This document shows positions 54,698 to 63,742 of a stretch of 64,000 bases of DNA, in pieces (the first letter of the stretch is position 1; each line of letters starts with the position of its first letter). The stretch is from positions 124,001 to 188,000 of the forward strand of contig NZ_JAPDIR010000001.1 of assembly GCF_029870595.1 (NCBI RefSeq), given 5' to 3'. Source of the DNA: Sphingomonas sp. CBMAI 2297. Its GTDB lineage: Bacteria; Pseudomonadota; Alphaproteobacteria; Sphingomonadales; Sphingomonadaceae. Made by a program: the position numbers and the translations under genes. Below the pieces are notes generated by a model that ran no database searches, was not told the origin of the DNA, and saw nothing but the letters and a program-made list of their open reading frames with translations.

Positions 54698-55800
54698 TGC
54701 GCCGCTTGTTCGCCATGATCGTCAAGGAGATGTGGGCGGTGCTGCGCGATCCGCAGGCGCGGCTGGTGCTGTTCGTGCCGCCGCTGATGCAGCTCTTCAT
54801 CTTCACCTATGCCACCACGCTCGACGTGAAGAATGTCGATATCGGCATCCTCGACCGCAGCTCGGGCGCGCATTCGGTCGAGCTGGTCCAGCGCATCGCC
54901 GGCAGCCCCAATTTCCGCCGGATCGAGCGGCTGGCGACGCCGGCCGCGCTCAAGTCGGCGATCGACAACCAGAAGGTGATCGCCGCCCTGGTGATAGACG
55001 AGGATTTCGACCGCAACCTCGCGCGCGGCAAGACCGCCACGATCGGCCTGGTGCTCGATGGCCGCCGCTCCAACGCGGCGCAGATCGTGGCGGGCTATGT
55101 CACCAACATCGCCGGCACCCTGGGCGCCGAGCTGGCCCCGCCGCAGCTGCGCGGGCAGGCGGGCGGCAGCGTGGTGACCAACTGGTACAATCCGGCGCTC
55201 GACTATATCTGGTTCACGCTCCCTTCGCTCGTCGCGATCATCACTTCGGTGGCGGGGCTCGCCATCACCTCGCAATCGGTGGCGCGCGAGCGCGAGCTGG
55301 GGACGTTCGACCAGCTGATGGTCTCGCCCTTGCGGGTCCATGAGATACTGATCGGCAAGATGGTGCCGCCCTTCGTGATCGGGATGATCAACGGCAGCGT
55401 CTATCTGGTGGTGGCGCCGCTGGTCTTCGGCGTGCCCTTCACCGGATCGCTGCTGCTCTTCTGGCTGTCGCTCGGCATGTATCTGCTCGCGCTGATCGGC
55501 ATGGGCATGCTCGTCTCGGCCGCATCGCAGACGCAGCAGCAGGCCTTTCTCGGCGTGTTCCTCGTCACCACGCCGCTGATCCTGCTCTCCGGCTATGCCA
55601 GCCCGATCGACAACATGCCCGATTGGCTGCAGACGATCACCTATCTCGATCCCGCCCGCTATTTCCTCGTCATCGTCCAGGGGCTGTTCCTCAAGGCGAT
55701 GCCGGCGGAAGCGGTGTTCCACCAGCTCTGGCCGCTCGCGCTGATCGCCTGCGTCACGCTCTCCGCCTCGGCCTGGCTCTTCCGCGCGCGCATGGAGTGA
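54697..55800 (+). CDS. ABC-2 type permease (YbhR-like)
   Basis: A 367-residue partner permease of the same architecture (first segment RLVLFVPPLMQLFIFTYATTL; signature LGTFDQLMVSPLRVHEILIGKMVPPF). With the preceding permease it forms a heterodimeric channel for drugs or other hydrophobic compounds; in E. coli ybhGFSR affects resistance to cephalosporins and chloramphenicol. Confidence 0.94.
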   Translation: MRRLFAMIVKEMWAVLRDPQARLVLFVPPLMQLFIFTYATTLDVKNVDIGILDRSSGAHSVELVQRIAGSPNFRRIERLATPAALKSAIDNQKVIAALVIDEDFDRNLARGKTATIGLVLDGRRSNAAQIVAGYVTNIAGTLGAELAPPQLRGQAGGSVVTNWYNPALDYIWFTLPSLVAIITSVAGLAITSQSVARERELGTFDQLMVSPLRVHEILIGKMVPPFVIGMINGSVYLVVAPLVFGVPFTGSLLLFWLSLGMYLLALIGMGMLVSAASQTQQQAFLGVFLVTTPLILLSGYASPIDNMPDWLQTITYLDPARYFLVIVQGLFLKAMPAEAVFHQLWPLALIACVTLSASAWLFRARME

Positions 55801-55805
55801 TCCCG

Positions 55806-57209
55806 ATGATCCGCTCGCTTCCCCTGTTCCTGCCGCCCCTGCTGCTGGCTTCCGCCTGCACGGTCGGGCCGGACTATCACGCGCCCGAGACCAAGGCGGC
55901 ACCCCAGTGGCTGGAGGCCGGCGCGCCGGGCCAGGTCGACCTGAGCTGGTGGGACCGGTTCGGCGATCCGCAGCTCTCCGCGCTGGTGCGGCGCGCGGTG
56001 GCTTCCAGCCCCGATCTCAAGGAGGCCCAGGGCCGGCTCGCCGAGGCGCGGGCCAATCGCGAGGCGATTGCGGGCGGGCGGCTGCCCAGCGTCACCGCCA
56101 CCGGCTCGGGGACGGAGAATGTGCTGAGCAACAACGGCCAGCTGCCGCTCGGCAGCATTCCCTTTCCCGGTTTCTCGCGCGATTTCCCGCTCTTCGACCT
56201 GGGCTTCGACGCGAGCTGGGAAATCGACCTGTGGGGGCGCCGCACGCGCCAGATGCAGGGCGCCGCGGCGCGCGAGCAGAGCGCGGAATTCGCCCGGCGC
56301 GACGTGATGCTGACGCTGATCGCCGAAGTGGTGCGCAGCTATATGGACCTGCGCGCCGCCCAGGCCGATACGGCCACCGCCGAGCAGCAGGCGCTGTCCA
56401 ATGCCGAGCTCGCCCGCCTCACCCGCCTGCGCTTCGATGCCGGCGAGGCTTCGCGCCTCGACCTCGAACGGGCCGACGCCGCCGCCCGGGCAAGCGCGGC
56501 GGCGGTGCCCAATGCCCGGGCGCAGGCCAGCGCCGCCGCCTATCGCATCGCCACGCTGGCGGGCGCGCCGCCCGAGCAGCTGGTGCCCGAGCTGCAGGCC
56601 CCGGGCTCCTTGCCGGCGAGCCCCGATGCGATCCTGGTGGGGCTGCGTTCCGAGCTGCTCGAGCGCCGCCCCGATGTGCGCCGCGCCGAGCGCGACCTGG
56701 CCGCGGCCACCGCCGATATCGGTGTCGCCACCGCCGATCTCTTCCCGCGCTTCAGCCTGTTCGGCAGCATCGGCCAGCAGGCGCGCAAGCCCGGCGATCT
56801 CTTCTCGACCGATTCGACGCGCCTGCAGATCGGGCCCAGCTTTTCCTGGCCGATCTTCCAGGGCGGCACGATCCGCGCCCAGATCCGCGCCGCCGATGCG
56901 CGCGCGGACCAGGCCGCGGCGCGCTACGAAAAGGCCGTGATCGGCGCGCTTTCCGACAGCGAGGCGGCGATCAACCGCTTCCTCAACGCGCGTGCCGCCG
57001 CGGAGGATGCCGCCGCGTCGCTCCAGCGCGAACAGGGGGCCTTCGCGCTTGCCCGGAAGCGCGCCGATCGCGGCGAGGACGACCGGCTGACGCTGGAGCG
57101 CGCCCGCCAGTCGCTGCTTGCCGCCGAGCAGCGCGACCAGCAGGCACGCGCGGCCAAGGCGCAGGCGGCGACGGCGCTCTACAAGGCGCTGGGCGGGGGC
57201 TGGAGCTGA
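55806..57209 (+). CDS. NodT/OprM-type outer membrane factor lipoprotein
   Basis: A 467-residue outer-membrane efflux protein. Signal with lipobox LLASAC, the N-terminal CTVGPDYHAPETKAAPQW of RND outer-membrane lipoproteins, and the two repeated helical halves (LVRRAVASSPDLKEAQGRLAEARANREA and ELLERRPDVRRAERDLAAATADIGVA). It would give the YbhGFSR exporter its own exit channel, which the E. coli operon lacks. Five bases separate it from the last permease. Confidence 0.93.
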   Translation: MIRSLPLFLPPLLLASACTVGPDYHAPETKAAPQWLEAGAPGQVDLSWWDRFGDPQLSALVRRAVASSPDLKEAQGRLAEARANREAIAGGRLPSVTATGSGTENVLSNNGQLPLGSIPFPGFSRDFPLFDLGFDASWEIDLWGRRTRQMQGAAAREQSAEFARRDVMLTLIAEVVRSYMDLRAAQADTATAEQQALSNAELARLTRLRFDAGEASRLDLERADAAARASAAAVPNARAQASAAAYRIATLAGAPPEQLVPELQAPGSLPASPDAILVGLRSELLERRPDVRRAERDLAAATADIGVATADLFPRFSLFGSIGQQARKPGDLFSTDSTRLQIGPSFSWPIFQGGTIRAQIRAADARADQAAARYEKAVIGALSDSEAAINRFLNARAAAEDAAASLQREQGAFALARKRADRGEDDRLTLERARQSLLAAEQRDQQARAAKAQAATALYKALGGGWS

Positions 57210-57452
57210 GCCCGGGACAATCCTTCGTCGCCCTTGCTATGTAGGATTTCGCCTGCTTGCGTCTCGCAGCCGAGCTTCGCGTCCGGCCGCTCTTTGTCTT
57301 GTTGCATGGATAGGATCACGCACACGCAAGAATGTTGCGAGATGCGGCCGGTTGACGGGAAATTAGGGAAAATAGGCTGCCGCGAGAACTGCGCTTGGCG
57401 TGAACTTTGGCGAGTCCCCCGGCGACGCGCAGTTCGAGAACGCGACGGCGGT

Positions 57453-59057
57453 TCAGGCGGCCGGCATGCGGATCTCGAAGCGGGTCCCGCGCTCGGCCGC
57501 CGCCAGCGCGATCGTCCCGCCATGCGAGGCGAGCAGCGAGCGGGCGATCGGCAGGCCCAGCCCGGTGCCGCCCGCGGCACGGCGGCTGGTGAAGAAGGGC
57601 TCGAAGATCCGGGCGCGATCCGCCTCCGGGATGCCGGGGCCGTCATCGGCGACGGTCAGCAGGATCTCGCCGCCCGCCTCCTCCGCCGCCAGCCGCACCC
57701 GGTCCGCGCCGGCCTGGCGGCTGTTCTCGACCAGGCTGCCGACGATCGCCTCCAGCATCGGCCCGGGCAGGGCGGCGCGGGGCAGCGCGCCGGGCACGTC
57801 GATCGCGAAGGCCAGCCCGCGCTCGCCCCAGGCATCGGCGATGCGGTGCAGCGCGGGCGCGATATCGGTGGCCGCATCGGCATCGGTTTCGGCCATGTCG
57901 GCGCGCGCCAGCTCGAGCAGGCGCGTGACGAGCTGGGCGAGCCGGTCGGCATCGGCGCCGGCATTGGCGAGGAAGCGGCGGCGGTCCGCCTCGTTCATCC
58001 CGGCGTGATGATCCTCTAGGATCTCGATCACGCCGCGGATGCCGGCCAGCGGCGTCTTGAACTCGTGGCTCACCGCATGGGCGAAGTCGCGCAGATAGCG
58101 CGAGCGCCGGTCGATCGCGCCGGCCATGGTGGCGAAGTCGGCATAGAGCGCCTGGATCTCGATCGCGGCGGTGCGCGGCACTTCGGGCACGGTGCCGCCG
58201 CCGCGCGCGACGTCGCGGGTCGCCTGGCTCAGCATCTCGATCGGCCGGGCGATGCCGCGCGAGAGCAGGCCGCTCAGCACGACGAGCGTGGCGAAGATCG
58301 CGCCGATGCCGAACAGGATCTTGCCGCGATCCTCGTAGAGTCCGCGGTACAGCGCGCGGGGCGAGCGCGAGAGCAGCAGGACCGCGACGACCTTGCCGTT
58401 CGCCAGCACCGGCCGGGCATGGTGGATGCGCAGGCCGGAGGCGCGGCTCAGCCATTCAAAGGCATATTCGGGACGATAGTCGCCGCGGCGGCGCAGCACG
58501 GTCTCGGGTCGGCCGCGGGCCGCCGTGGCGAGCTCGGGCAGGCCGGCCAGGCTCTTGCCGATGTTCCTGCCGATCAGGATGCGGCCGTCGGGGGCGAGCA
58601 GCAGGATCGAGGCGAGCGTCGCGTCTTCGGTGGCGGCGACCAGCGGGGCGAGCCGGCCGGCGGCGGCCAGCGCGTCGGGCGAAGCGCTTCCCGGCAGCGC
58701 GACCGGTTCGGGGCGCTCGGGCAGCGGCCGGGTGCCCAGGTCGATGGTCGAGAGCGGACCGCCCGCGATGCCGCGCGCGCCCGGCGGCGGCTCGCGCACC
58801 AGCTCGGGCCCGGCCGAGCCCGGCCATTCGGCGCTGGCGATGGCGGCAAGGGCGGTGCCCTGGGCGATCAGCTCGGCCTCGGTCTGGCGGACCAGGGTGT
58901 TCTCGTAGACGCGCAGGAACAGCGCGCCGGCGCCGGGCAGGGCAGCGACGAATATCAGGGTGGCGAGCAGGATCGTCCGCAACCGCAGCCGCGGCCAGTG
59001 GCGCCGCACCGGCGCCTTGAGCGCTTCGATCACGCGCCGGATCGTGCCCCGGATCAC
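57453..59057 (-). CDS. Sensor histidine kinase with HAMP domain
   Basis: A membrane sensor kinase of 534 residues. A first membrane segment ([21 protein letters not shown]), a periplasmic sensing domain of about 230 residues, a second segment (ILFGIGAIFATLVVLSGLLS), HAMP, H box AVSHEFKTPLAGIRG with the phosphorylated histidine, and an ATPase domain with GDGPGI-type DDGPGIPEADRARIFEPFF and GGTGLGLPIARSL. I favour the GTG at 59057, which overlaps the response regulator stop as GTGA; GTG 59069 is possible. Signal unknown. Confidence 0.92.
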   Translation of the reverse strand: MIRGTIRRVIEALKAPVRRHWPRLRLRTILLATLIFVAALPGAGALFLRVYENTLVRQTEAELIAQGTALAAIASAEWPGSAGPELVREPPPGARGIAGGPLSTIDLGTRPLPERPEPVALPGSASPDALAAAGRLAPLVAATEDATLASILLLAPDGRILIGRNIGKSLAGLPELATAARGRPETVLRRRGDYRPEYAFEWLSRASGLRIHHARPVLANGKVVAVLLLSRSPRALYRGLYEDRGKILFGIGAIFATLVVLSGLLSRGIARPIEMLSQATRDVARGGGTVPEVPRTAAIEIQALYADFATMAGAIDRRSRYLRDFAHAVSHEFKTPLAGIRGVIEILEDHHAGMNEADRRRFLANAGADADRLAQLVTRLLELARADMAETDADAATDIAPALHRIADAWGERGLAFAIDVPGALPRAALPGPMLEAIVGSLVENSRQAGADRVRLAAEEAGGEILLTVADDGPGIPEADRARIFEPFFTSRRAAGGTGLGLPIARSLLASHGGTIALAAAERGTRFEIRMPAA

Positions 59058-59770
59058 TGGCCCGAACACGGGCCGATGCGATATCCGATGCCGGGCCGGG
59101 TCTCGATCAGGTCCTGCGCGCCCGCCTGGGCGAATTTGGCGCGCAGGTTGCGGACATGGCTGTCGATCGTCCGGTCGGTGAGCGCGAAGCCCGGCCCGCG
59201 CAGCCGATCGATCAGCGCGTCGCGGCTGAACACCCTGGCGGGCATGCCGGCCAGCGTGCGCAAGATGCCGAACTCGGTGACGGTGAGCGGCACCGGGGCG
59301 CCCGCCCAGCTGGCGTCCCAGCTCTCGGGATCGAGGGCGAGCCGGCCATGACGGATCGTTCCGGGGGCACGATCGACGGTGGGCGCCTGCGCGGCGGTGC
59401 GGCGGAGCACCGCCATCACCCGCGCCACTACCTCGCGCGGCGAGAAGGGCTTGGTGACATAATCGTCCGCGCCCAGCTCGATGCCGAGGATCCGGTCGAT
59501 CTCGTCGTCGCGCGACGAGAGGAACAGGATGGGCAGCCCGCCCTCGGCACGCAGCCTGCGGCAGACTTCCAGCCCGTCCATGCGGGGCATGTTGATGTCG
59601 AGCACGATCAGGTCTGGCTGCTGGCTCTCCGCGATCCGCAGCGTCTCCTCGCCGTCCGCCGCCTCGATCGTCTCCAGCCCCGCCTTGGCGAGCGCGAAGA
59701 CGAGCAATTGCCGGATGTGCGGATCGTCATCGGCGACGAGGATGGTGCGGGGCATGGGGCATTGGATCAT
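59054..59770 (-). CDS. OmpR-family response regulator
   Basis: A 238-residue regulator with a receiver domain (ILVADDDPHIRQLLVFAL, phospho-acceptor in DLIVLDINMPRMDG, lysine in DDYVTKPF) and a winged-helix DNA-binding domain (LTVTEFGILRTLAGMPARVFSRDALIDRLRG, DRTIDSHVRNLRAKF). The ATG 59770 overlaps the DUF4173 stop (ATGA). Paired with the adjacent histidine kinase; the regulon probably includes its own operon. Confidence 0.94.
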   Translation of the reverse strand: MIQCPMPRTILVADDDPHIRQLLVFALAKAGLETIEAADGEETLRIAESQQPDLIVLDINMPRMDGLEVCRRLRAEGGLPILFLSSRDDEIDRILGIELGADDYVTKPFSPREVVARVMAVLRRTAAQAPTVDRAPGTIRHGRLALDPESWDASWAGAPVPLTVTEFGILRTLAGMPARVFSRDALIDRLRGPGFALTDRTIDSHVRNLRAKFAQAGAQDLIETRPGIGYRIGPCSGQ

Positions 59771-61368
59771 CGCGAAGGTGCTCCGGTCAACGGCGGAGTG
59801 GTGTTTTCGACCGCGTCGGCGATCGGGTCGCCGGCCGGCGCGGCGGCCGGACCCGGCGTGGGCTGCTCGGCGGCGATGGGGTGGAGCGTTCCGTCGCAAT
59901 CCCGCTCCATGCCCGGCAATGGCGTCGCCGCGGCGGGCGGATTGGGGCCGAGCAGGTGCCGCGCCGTCTCCAGCCGATATCGTCCGCGCCAGGTCCAGCT
60001 CCGCCAATCGGCTTGCCGCCGAGCGAGATCGGCCATCACCTGCGCGCGGACATGGCGCACCCGGTCGCGGAACCCGGGCGGCAGCGGCCGGCGCTCGAGC
60101 GCGACCAGCGAAAGCAGCGCGGCGGGGCCGGTTTGCGCGAGATAGCAGAGGTCCAGCGCCACCCCGCGACCGCTCGTCTCGCGGGCATGGCGCACATTCC
60201 AGGCGGCGGCGCTTGCCTCGAGATCGGCGATGCTCGCAGCGCTCAGCACCAGGGCCGCCATCAGCGCATTGGCGTTGATCAGCCAGGCGGCGCTCCTGCC
60301 GGCGAGCATCCGCCAGCAGATCAGCGCCAGCCCGATCGCGACCAGCCCCATCCAGGCGAGCGCGGCGATCCGCAGGCTCGTCAGCGAATAGGCCGCGACA
60401 TAGTCGAGCGTGCGCAGGATCGAGGAGGCGACGAGCAGCAGGTTCTGCGCCACCCACAGCACCACCAGCCGGCGGATCGCCGGATCGGCGGCGCTGGCCG
60501 AGCCGGGCTTCAGCGCCACCAGCACGAACAGCCCGGCGAGCAGGGCGGTGGCGATCAGCGGATAGGCACCGCGATGGGCATAGTCGGCCAGCGTCACGCC
60601 CGGCGGCAACGGCGCGCCGCTCCACAGAAAGGCGAGGTCGAGCCCGTTCTGGATGGCGAACACGATGTTGAACAGCAGCAGGGAGAGCAGCAGCGAGGCG
60701 GCCGGGATGCCGGGCAGGGCGATGTCCGCGCGCGGCAGCAGGGCGGCGGCGCGGGTCGCCCAGCGGGTGGGGCGCAGGCTCGGCCAGATCAGCGCCAGCA
60801 GCAGCGCCCAGAACAGCATTTCGCCGAGCCCGGGCAGGCGGACCCGGGCGAGCGCCTGGGCGATGACGGGGTTGGCGCTGGCGAACAGCGCGACGAACAG
60901 CGCGGTCATGCCGAGCGGCAAGGCGAGCAGCGCGGCGAGCCTCGCCGGGCCGTGCCCGCCGCGCCGCGGCTTCAGGCGCGCGAGGCGGATCAGGTCGAGC
61001 GCCGGGGCGAGCGGTCCGCTCAGCCCGTGCGCGGCCAGGCGCAGGCTCCAGCGCCAGGCATCGTCGAACCGCCCGATGCGCGGCATCAGCGCGGCGATCG
61101 AGAGCGCGCTCCAGAACAGCATCCATCCGAGGCCGCCGGGGTCATGGGCGAGCACGACGGCGAAGCCCGCCGCGATCGCCAGCGCGGCCAGGCTCGGCCG
61201 CCGGCGGAGCGCCGGGCGGGTGGCGAGCAGCGCGCCGGTCCAGGCAAGGGCGAAGCCGCCGATCCACGATCCCGCCGCGTCGCCGAGGAACAGCCGGTCC
61301 ATCGCGGCGATGATCGCGATGGCGGCGGCGACCTTGGCCAGAAAGCTGAAGCGTGCGGTGCGGATCAT
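59767..61368 (-). CDS. DUF4173 multi-pass membrane protein
   Basis: A 533-residue protein with about a dozen membrane segments (for instance LAALAIAAGFAVVLAHDPG, LALPLGMTALFVALFASANP, AYPLIATALLAGLFVLVAL). FNIVFAIQNGLDLAFLWSGAPLPPGVTLADYAHRGAYPLIATALL is diagnostic of DUF4173. It is the first gene of an operon with the response regulator and kinase, which overlap one another by 4 nt each, so it probably works with the two-component system, perhaps as a sensor or output. Function unknown. Confidence 0.85.
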   Translation of the reverse strand: MIRTARFSFLAKVAAAIAIIAAMDRLFLGDAAGSWIGGFALAWTGALLATRPALRRRPSLAALAIAAGFAVVLAHDPGGLGWMLFWSALSIAALMPRIGRFDDAWRWSLRLAAHGLSGPLAPALDLIRLARLKPRRGGHGPARLAALLALPLGMTALFVALFASANPVIAQALARVRLPGLGEMLFWALLLALIWPSLRPTRWATRAAALLPRADIALPGIPAASLLLSLLLFNIVFAIQNGLDLAFLWSGAPLPPGVTLADYAHRGAYPLIATALLAGLFVLVALKPGSASAADPAIRRLVVLWVAQNLLLVASSILRTLDYVAAYSLTSLRIAALAWMGLVAIGLALICWRMLAGRSAAWLINANALMAALVLSAASIADLEASAAAWNVRHARETSGRGVALDLCYLAQTGPAALLSLVALERRPLPPGFRDRVRHVRAQVMADLARRQADWRSWTWRGRYRLETARHLLGPNPPAAATPLPGMERDCDGTLHPIAAEQPTPGPAAAPAGDPIADAVENTTPPLTGAPSR

Positions 61369-61479
61369 GCGGGTCTCCCGGGTTCGGGATTGCGATGCGC
61401 CCGCACCGTCCAGCCCGGGCGCCGAAGGCCAAGGAGAGGTTGTGCAGGATCGATGCAGGACGATAGAGGCGCCCGGACC

Positions 61480-62769
61480 ATGACCGCGCTTCCCGCCCTA
61501 GGCTTCGATTTCGGCACCACCAATTCCGTCGCCGCGCTGGCGGACGAGGGAGGTTCCACGCTGGTGCGGCTGGACGGGCCCGAACGCGCCGATCCCGTTT
61601 TCCGCTCGGCGCTGTGCTTCTGGCAGGACGAAGCGGAGCGCGGCGGGCTCGGCGTCGCGGCCGGGCCCTGGGCGATCGCCGAATATCTCGACTTTCCCGA
61701 GGGCAGCCGCTTCCTCCAGTCGTTCAAGTCGGTCGCGGCGAGCGCGAGCTTCGAGCATGCGATCGTCTTCGAGCGGAGGCTGCGCTTCGAGGAACTGGGC
61801 CGTACCTTCCTGGCGCTGATGGCGGCGCGGGCGCAAGGGGCGCTGGCCGGCGGCGCGCGGCGCGTGGTGGTCGGCCGTCCGGTCGAATATGCCGGCAGCC
61901 GGCCCGACGAGGCGCTCGCCCGGCAGCGCTATGACGCGATGTTCGCCGGGTTCGGCGCCGAGATCCATTATGTCTATGAGCCGCTGGGCGCGGCATTCAG
62001 CTATGCGACGCGGATCGCCGAGCCGGCGACCGTGCTGGTGGCGGATTTCGGCGGCGGCACCAGCGATTTCTCGGTGGTGCGGATCGAGGCGCCGGGCGCC
62101 CCGCGCCGCTGCTCGCCGCTCGCCCATGCCGGCGTCGGCATCGCCGGCGACCGGTTCGACCAGCGAATCGTCGAGCATCTGATCCTGCCGCTGCTCGGCA
62201 AGGGCGGCCACTATCGCTCGTTCGACAAGGTGCTGGATATTCCGGCGGGCTGGTTCGCCGATTTCTCCGACTGGTCGCGCCTCGCGCTGATGCGCAACCG
62301 CAAGACGCTGGCCGAGCTGGAGAAGCTCCGGCGCGCGGCGCTGGATCCGCAGGCGATCGGACGGATGATCGCCGTGATCGAAGGCGAGCTGGGCTATCAG
62401 CTCTATCATGCGGTCGGCGCGCTCAAGCGGGCGCTCTCGACGGCGGACGCGGCGCATTTCCGCTTCGAGGGCGGCGATCTCGCGATCGAGGCCGAAGTCA
62501 CCCGCGCCGCGTTCGAGGCGTGGATCGCACCCGACATGGCGCGGATCGAGGCGGCGGTGGACCGGGCGCTGGCGCTCGCCGGCATCGATGCGGCGGCGAT
62601 CGACCGCGTCTTCCTGACGGGCGGCACCTCGCTCACGCCCCGGGTCCGCCGGCTGTTCGAGGAGCGTTTCGGCGCGGAGAGAATCGCCGCCGGCGGCGAA
62701 CTCACTTCGATCGCCCATGGGCTGGCGCTGATCGGCGGCCAGGAGGACGTGTCCGCCTGGGCGGCCTGA
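61480..62769 (+). CDS. Hsp70-family protein (YegD-like)
   Basis: A 429-residue protein with the actin-like ATPase of Hsp70: phosphate-1 GFDFGTTNSVAAL, phosphate-2 LVADFGGGTSDFSVV, adenosine motif VFLTGGTSLTPRVRRLF. It lacks the full substrate-binding C-terminal half of DnaK, as YegD does, so classical chaperone cycling is unlikely; its role is unknown. Divergent from the DUF4173/two-component operon across 111 bases. A small lid-like region follows the ATPase. Confidence 0.9.
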   Translation: MTALPALGFDFGTTNSVAALADEGGSTLVRLDGPERADPVFRSALCFWQDEAERGGLGVAAGPWAIAEYLDFPEGSRFLQSFKSVAASASFEHAIVFERRLRFEELGRTFLALMAARAQGALAGGARRVVVGRPVEYAGSRPDEALARQRYDAMFAGFGAEIHYVYEPLGAAFSYATRIAEPATVLVADFGGGTSDFSVVRIEAPGAPRRCSPLAHAGVGIAGDRFDQRIVEHLILPLLGKGGHYRSFDKVLDIPAGWFADFSDWSRLALMRNRKTLAELEKLRRAALDPQAIGRMIAVIEGELGYQLYHAVGALKRALSTADAAHFRFEGGDLAIEAEVTRAAFEAWIAPDMARIEAAVDRALALAGIDAAAIDRVFLTGGTSLTPRVRRLFEERFGAERIAAGGELTSIAHGLALIGGQEDVSAWAA

Positions 62770-62821
62770 GGCGCAGCCGGCGGGGATATGCGGCGGATGG
62801 CGCCCGATACGGGCCGGAGCC

Positions 62822-63739
62822 TCAACCCGTCGCGAGGATCGGCTCCAGCGTGCCGAGCCAGGCGACGAGCGTCAGCACGATCGCCGCGCAGGCGGTTTCC
62901 AGGGCCAGGCTGATCCGCAGCGCGGCCAGGGCGCCGTCATGGTCTTCGGCTGCGATGCGCGCGAGGAGCGCGGGCGTGAGGCGATACCGGTTCGCCGCCG
63001 CGAAGCCGAGCATCGCCGCGAACAGCGCCAGCTTGCAGAGAAGCAATTGCCCGTAGAGCGTGCCGGGCAAGCTTGCCACGCCGGCGGGCCCGACGAGCAG
63101 CCACGCGTTCACCATCCCGCTGGCGACGATGACCGCTACCATGACGGTGCCGATGCGCGCGAAGCCGTCGAGCGCGCGATGGGTGGTGCGGAGATGCCCG
63201 GCATCGGCGCGGGCGGCGGGGCGTGCGACCAGCAGGAGGAGTGAGAGGAGCGCGCCGATCCAGGCCCCGGCGGCGACGAGATGCGCGATATCGGCTCCCA
63301 GATGGAGCCAGCCGATCGCGCCTTCGTCCATCGCGCCATGCCCCGCCCAGGCCAGGGTGCCGAGCGCCGCCCCGCCGCCGATGGACGCCGCGGCGAGCGC
63401 GGCGCCGGGCCTTTTCCCGATCCGGAACGCCGCAAGGACGAGGAGGGCGAGGCCGGCGATGCGGGCGGCCCAGGCCTTGCCCAGCGGCATGCCCGTCAGG
63501 ATCGTCGACAGGGTGCCGGCATCCACTTGCCCGACCGGCACGCCCGCCATGGCCGCCGCGATCACCGCGAGGCCGAATATCGACAATCCGACCCCGATGA
63601 TTCCCGTCGCGATCAGGATGGCGCGCAGGGGCAGCGCCTCACGCACCCCGGCGGCGCACAGCGCGAAGAAGGACACGCCGAACGCCGCCGCCAGGTCGAG
63701 ATAGAGCGCGAACCTGATGGCGACGCCAAGCGTGTCCAT
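62822..63739 (-). CDS. copD: Copper resistance protein CopD family
   Basis: A 305-residue inner-membrane protein with eight membrane segments and the CopD pattern of histidines (LAWAGHGAMDEGAIGWLHLGADIAHLVAAGAWIGALLSL, and NRYRLTPALL). It works with periplasmic CopC in copper handling. Its start is three bases from the copC stop, so both form one operon. Confidence 0.9.
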   Translation of the reverse strand: MDTLGVAIRFALYLDLAAAFGVSFFALCAAGVREALPLRAILIATGIIGVGLSIFGLAVIAAAMAGVPVGQVDAGTLSTILTGMPLGKAWAARIAGLALLVLAAFRIGKRPGAALAAASIGGGAALGTLAWAGHGAMDEGAIGWLHLGADIAHLVAAGAWIGALLSLLLLVARPAARADAGHLRTTHRALDGFARIGTVMVAVIVASGMVNAWLLVGPAGVASLPGTLYGQLLLCKLALFAAMLGFAAANRYRLTPALLARIAAEDHDGALAALRISLALETACAAIVLTLVAWLGTLEPILATG

Positions 63740-63742
63740 GTC

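Noticed and set aside
59881-61479. Long N-terminal extension of the Hsp70-like frame
   Set aside because: The extension is antisense to DUF4173 and of biased composition; the Hsp70 phosphate-1 motif starts right after the ATG at 61480.
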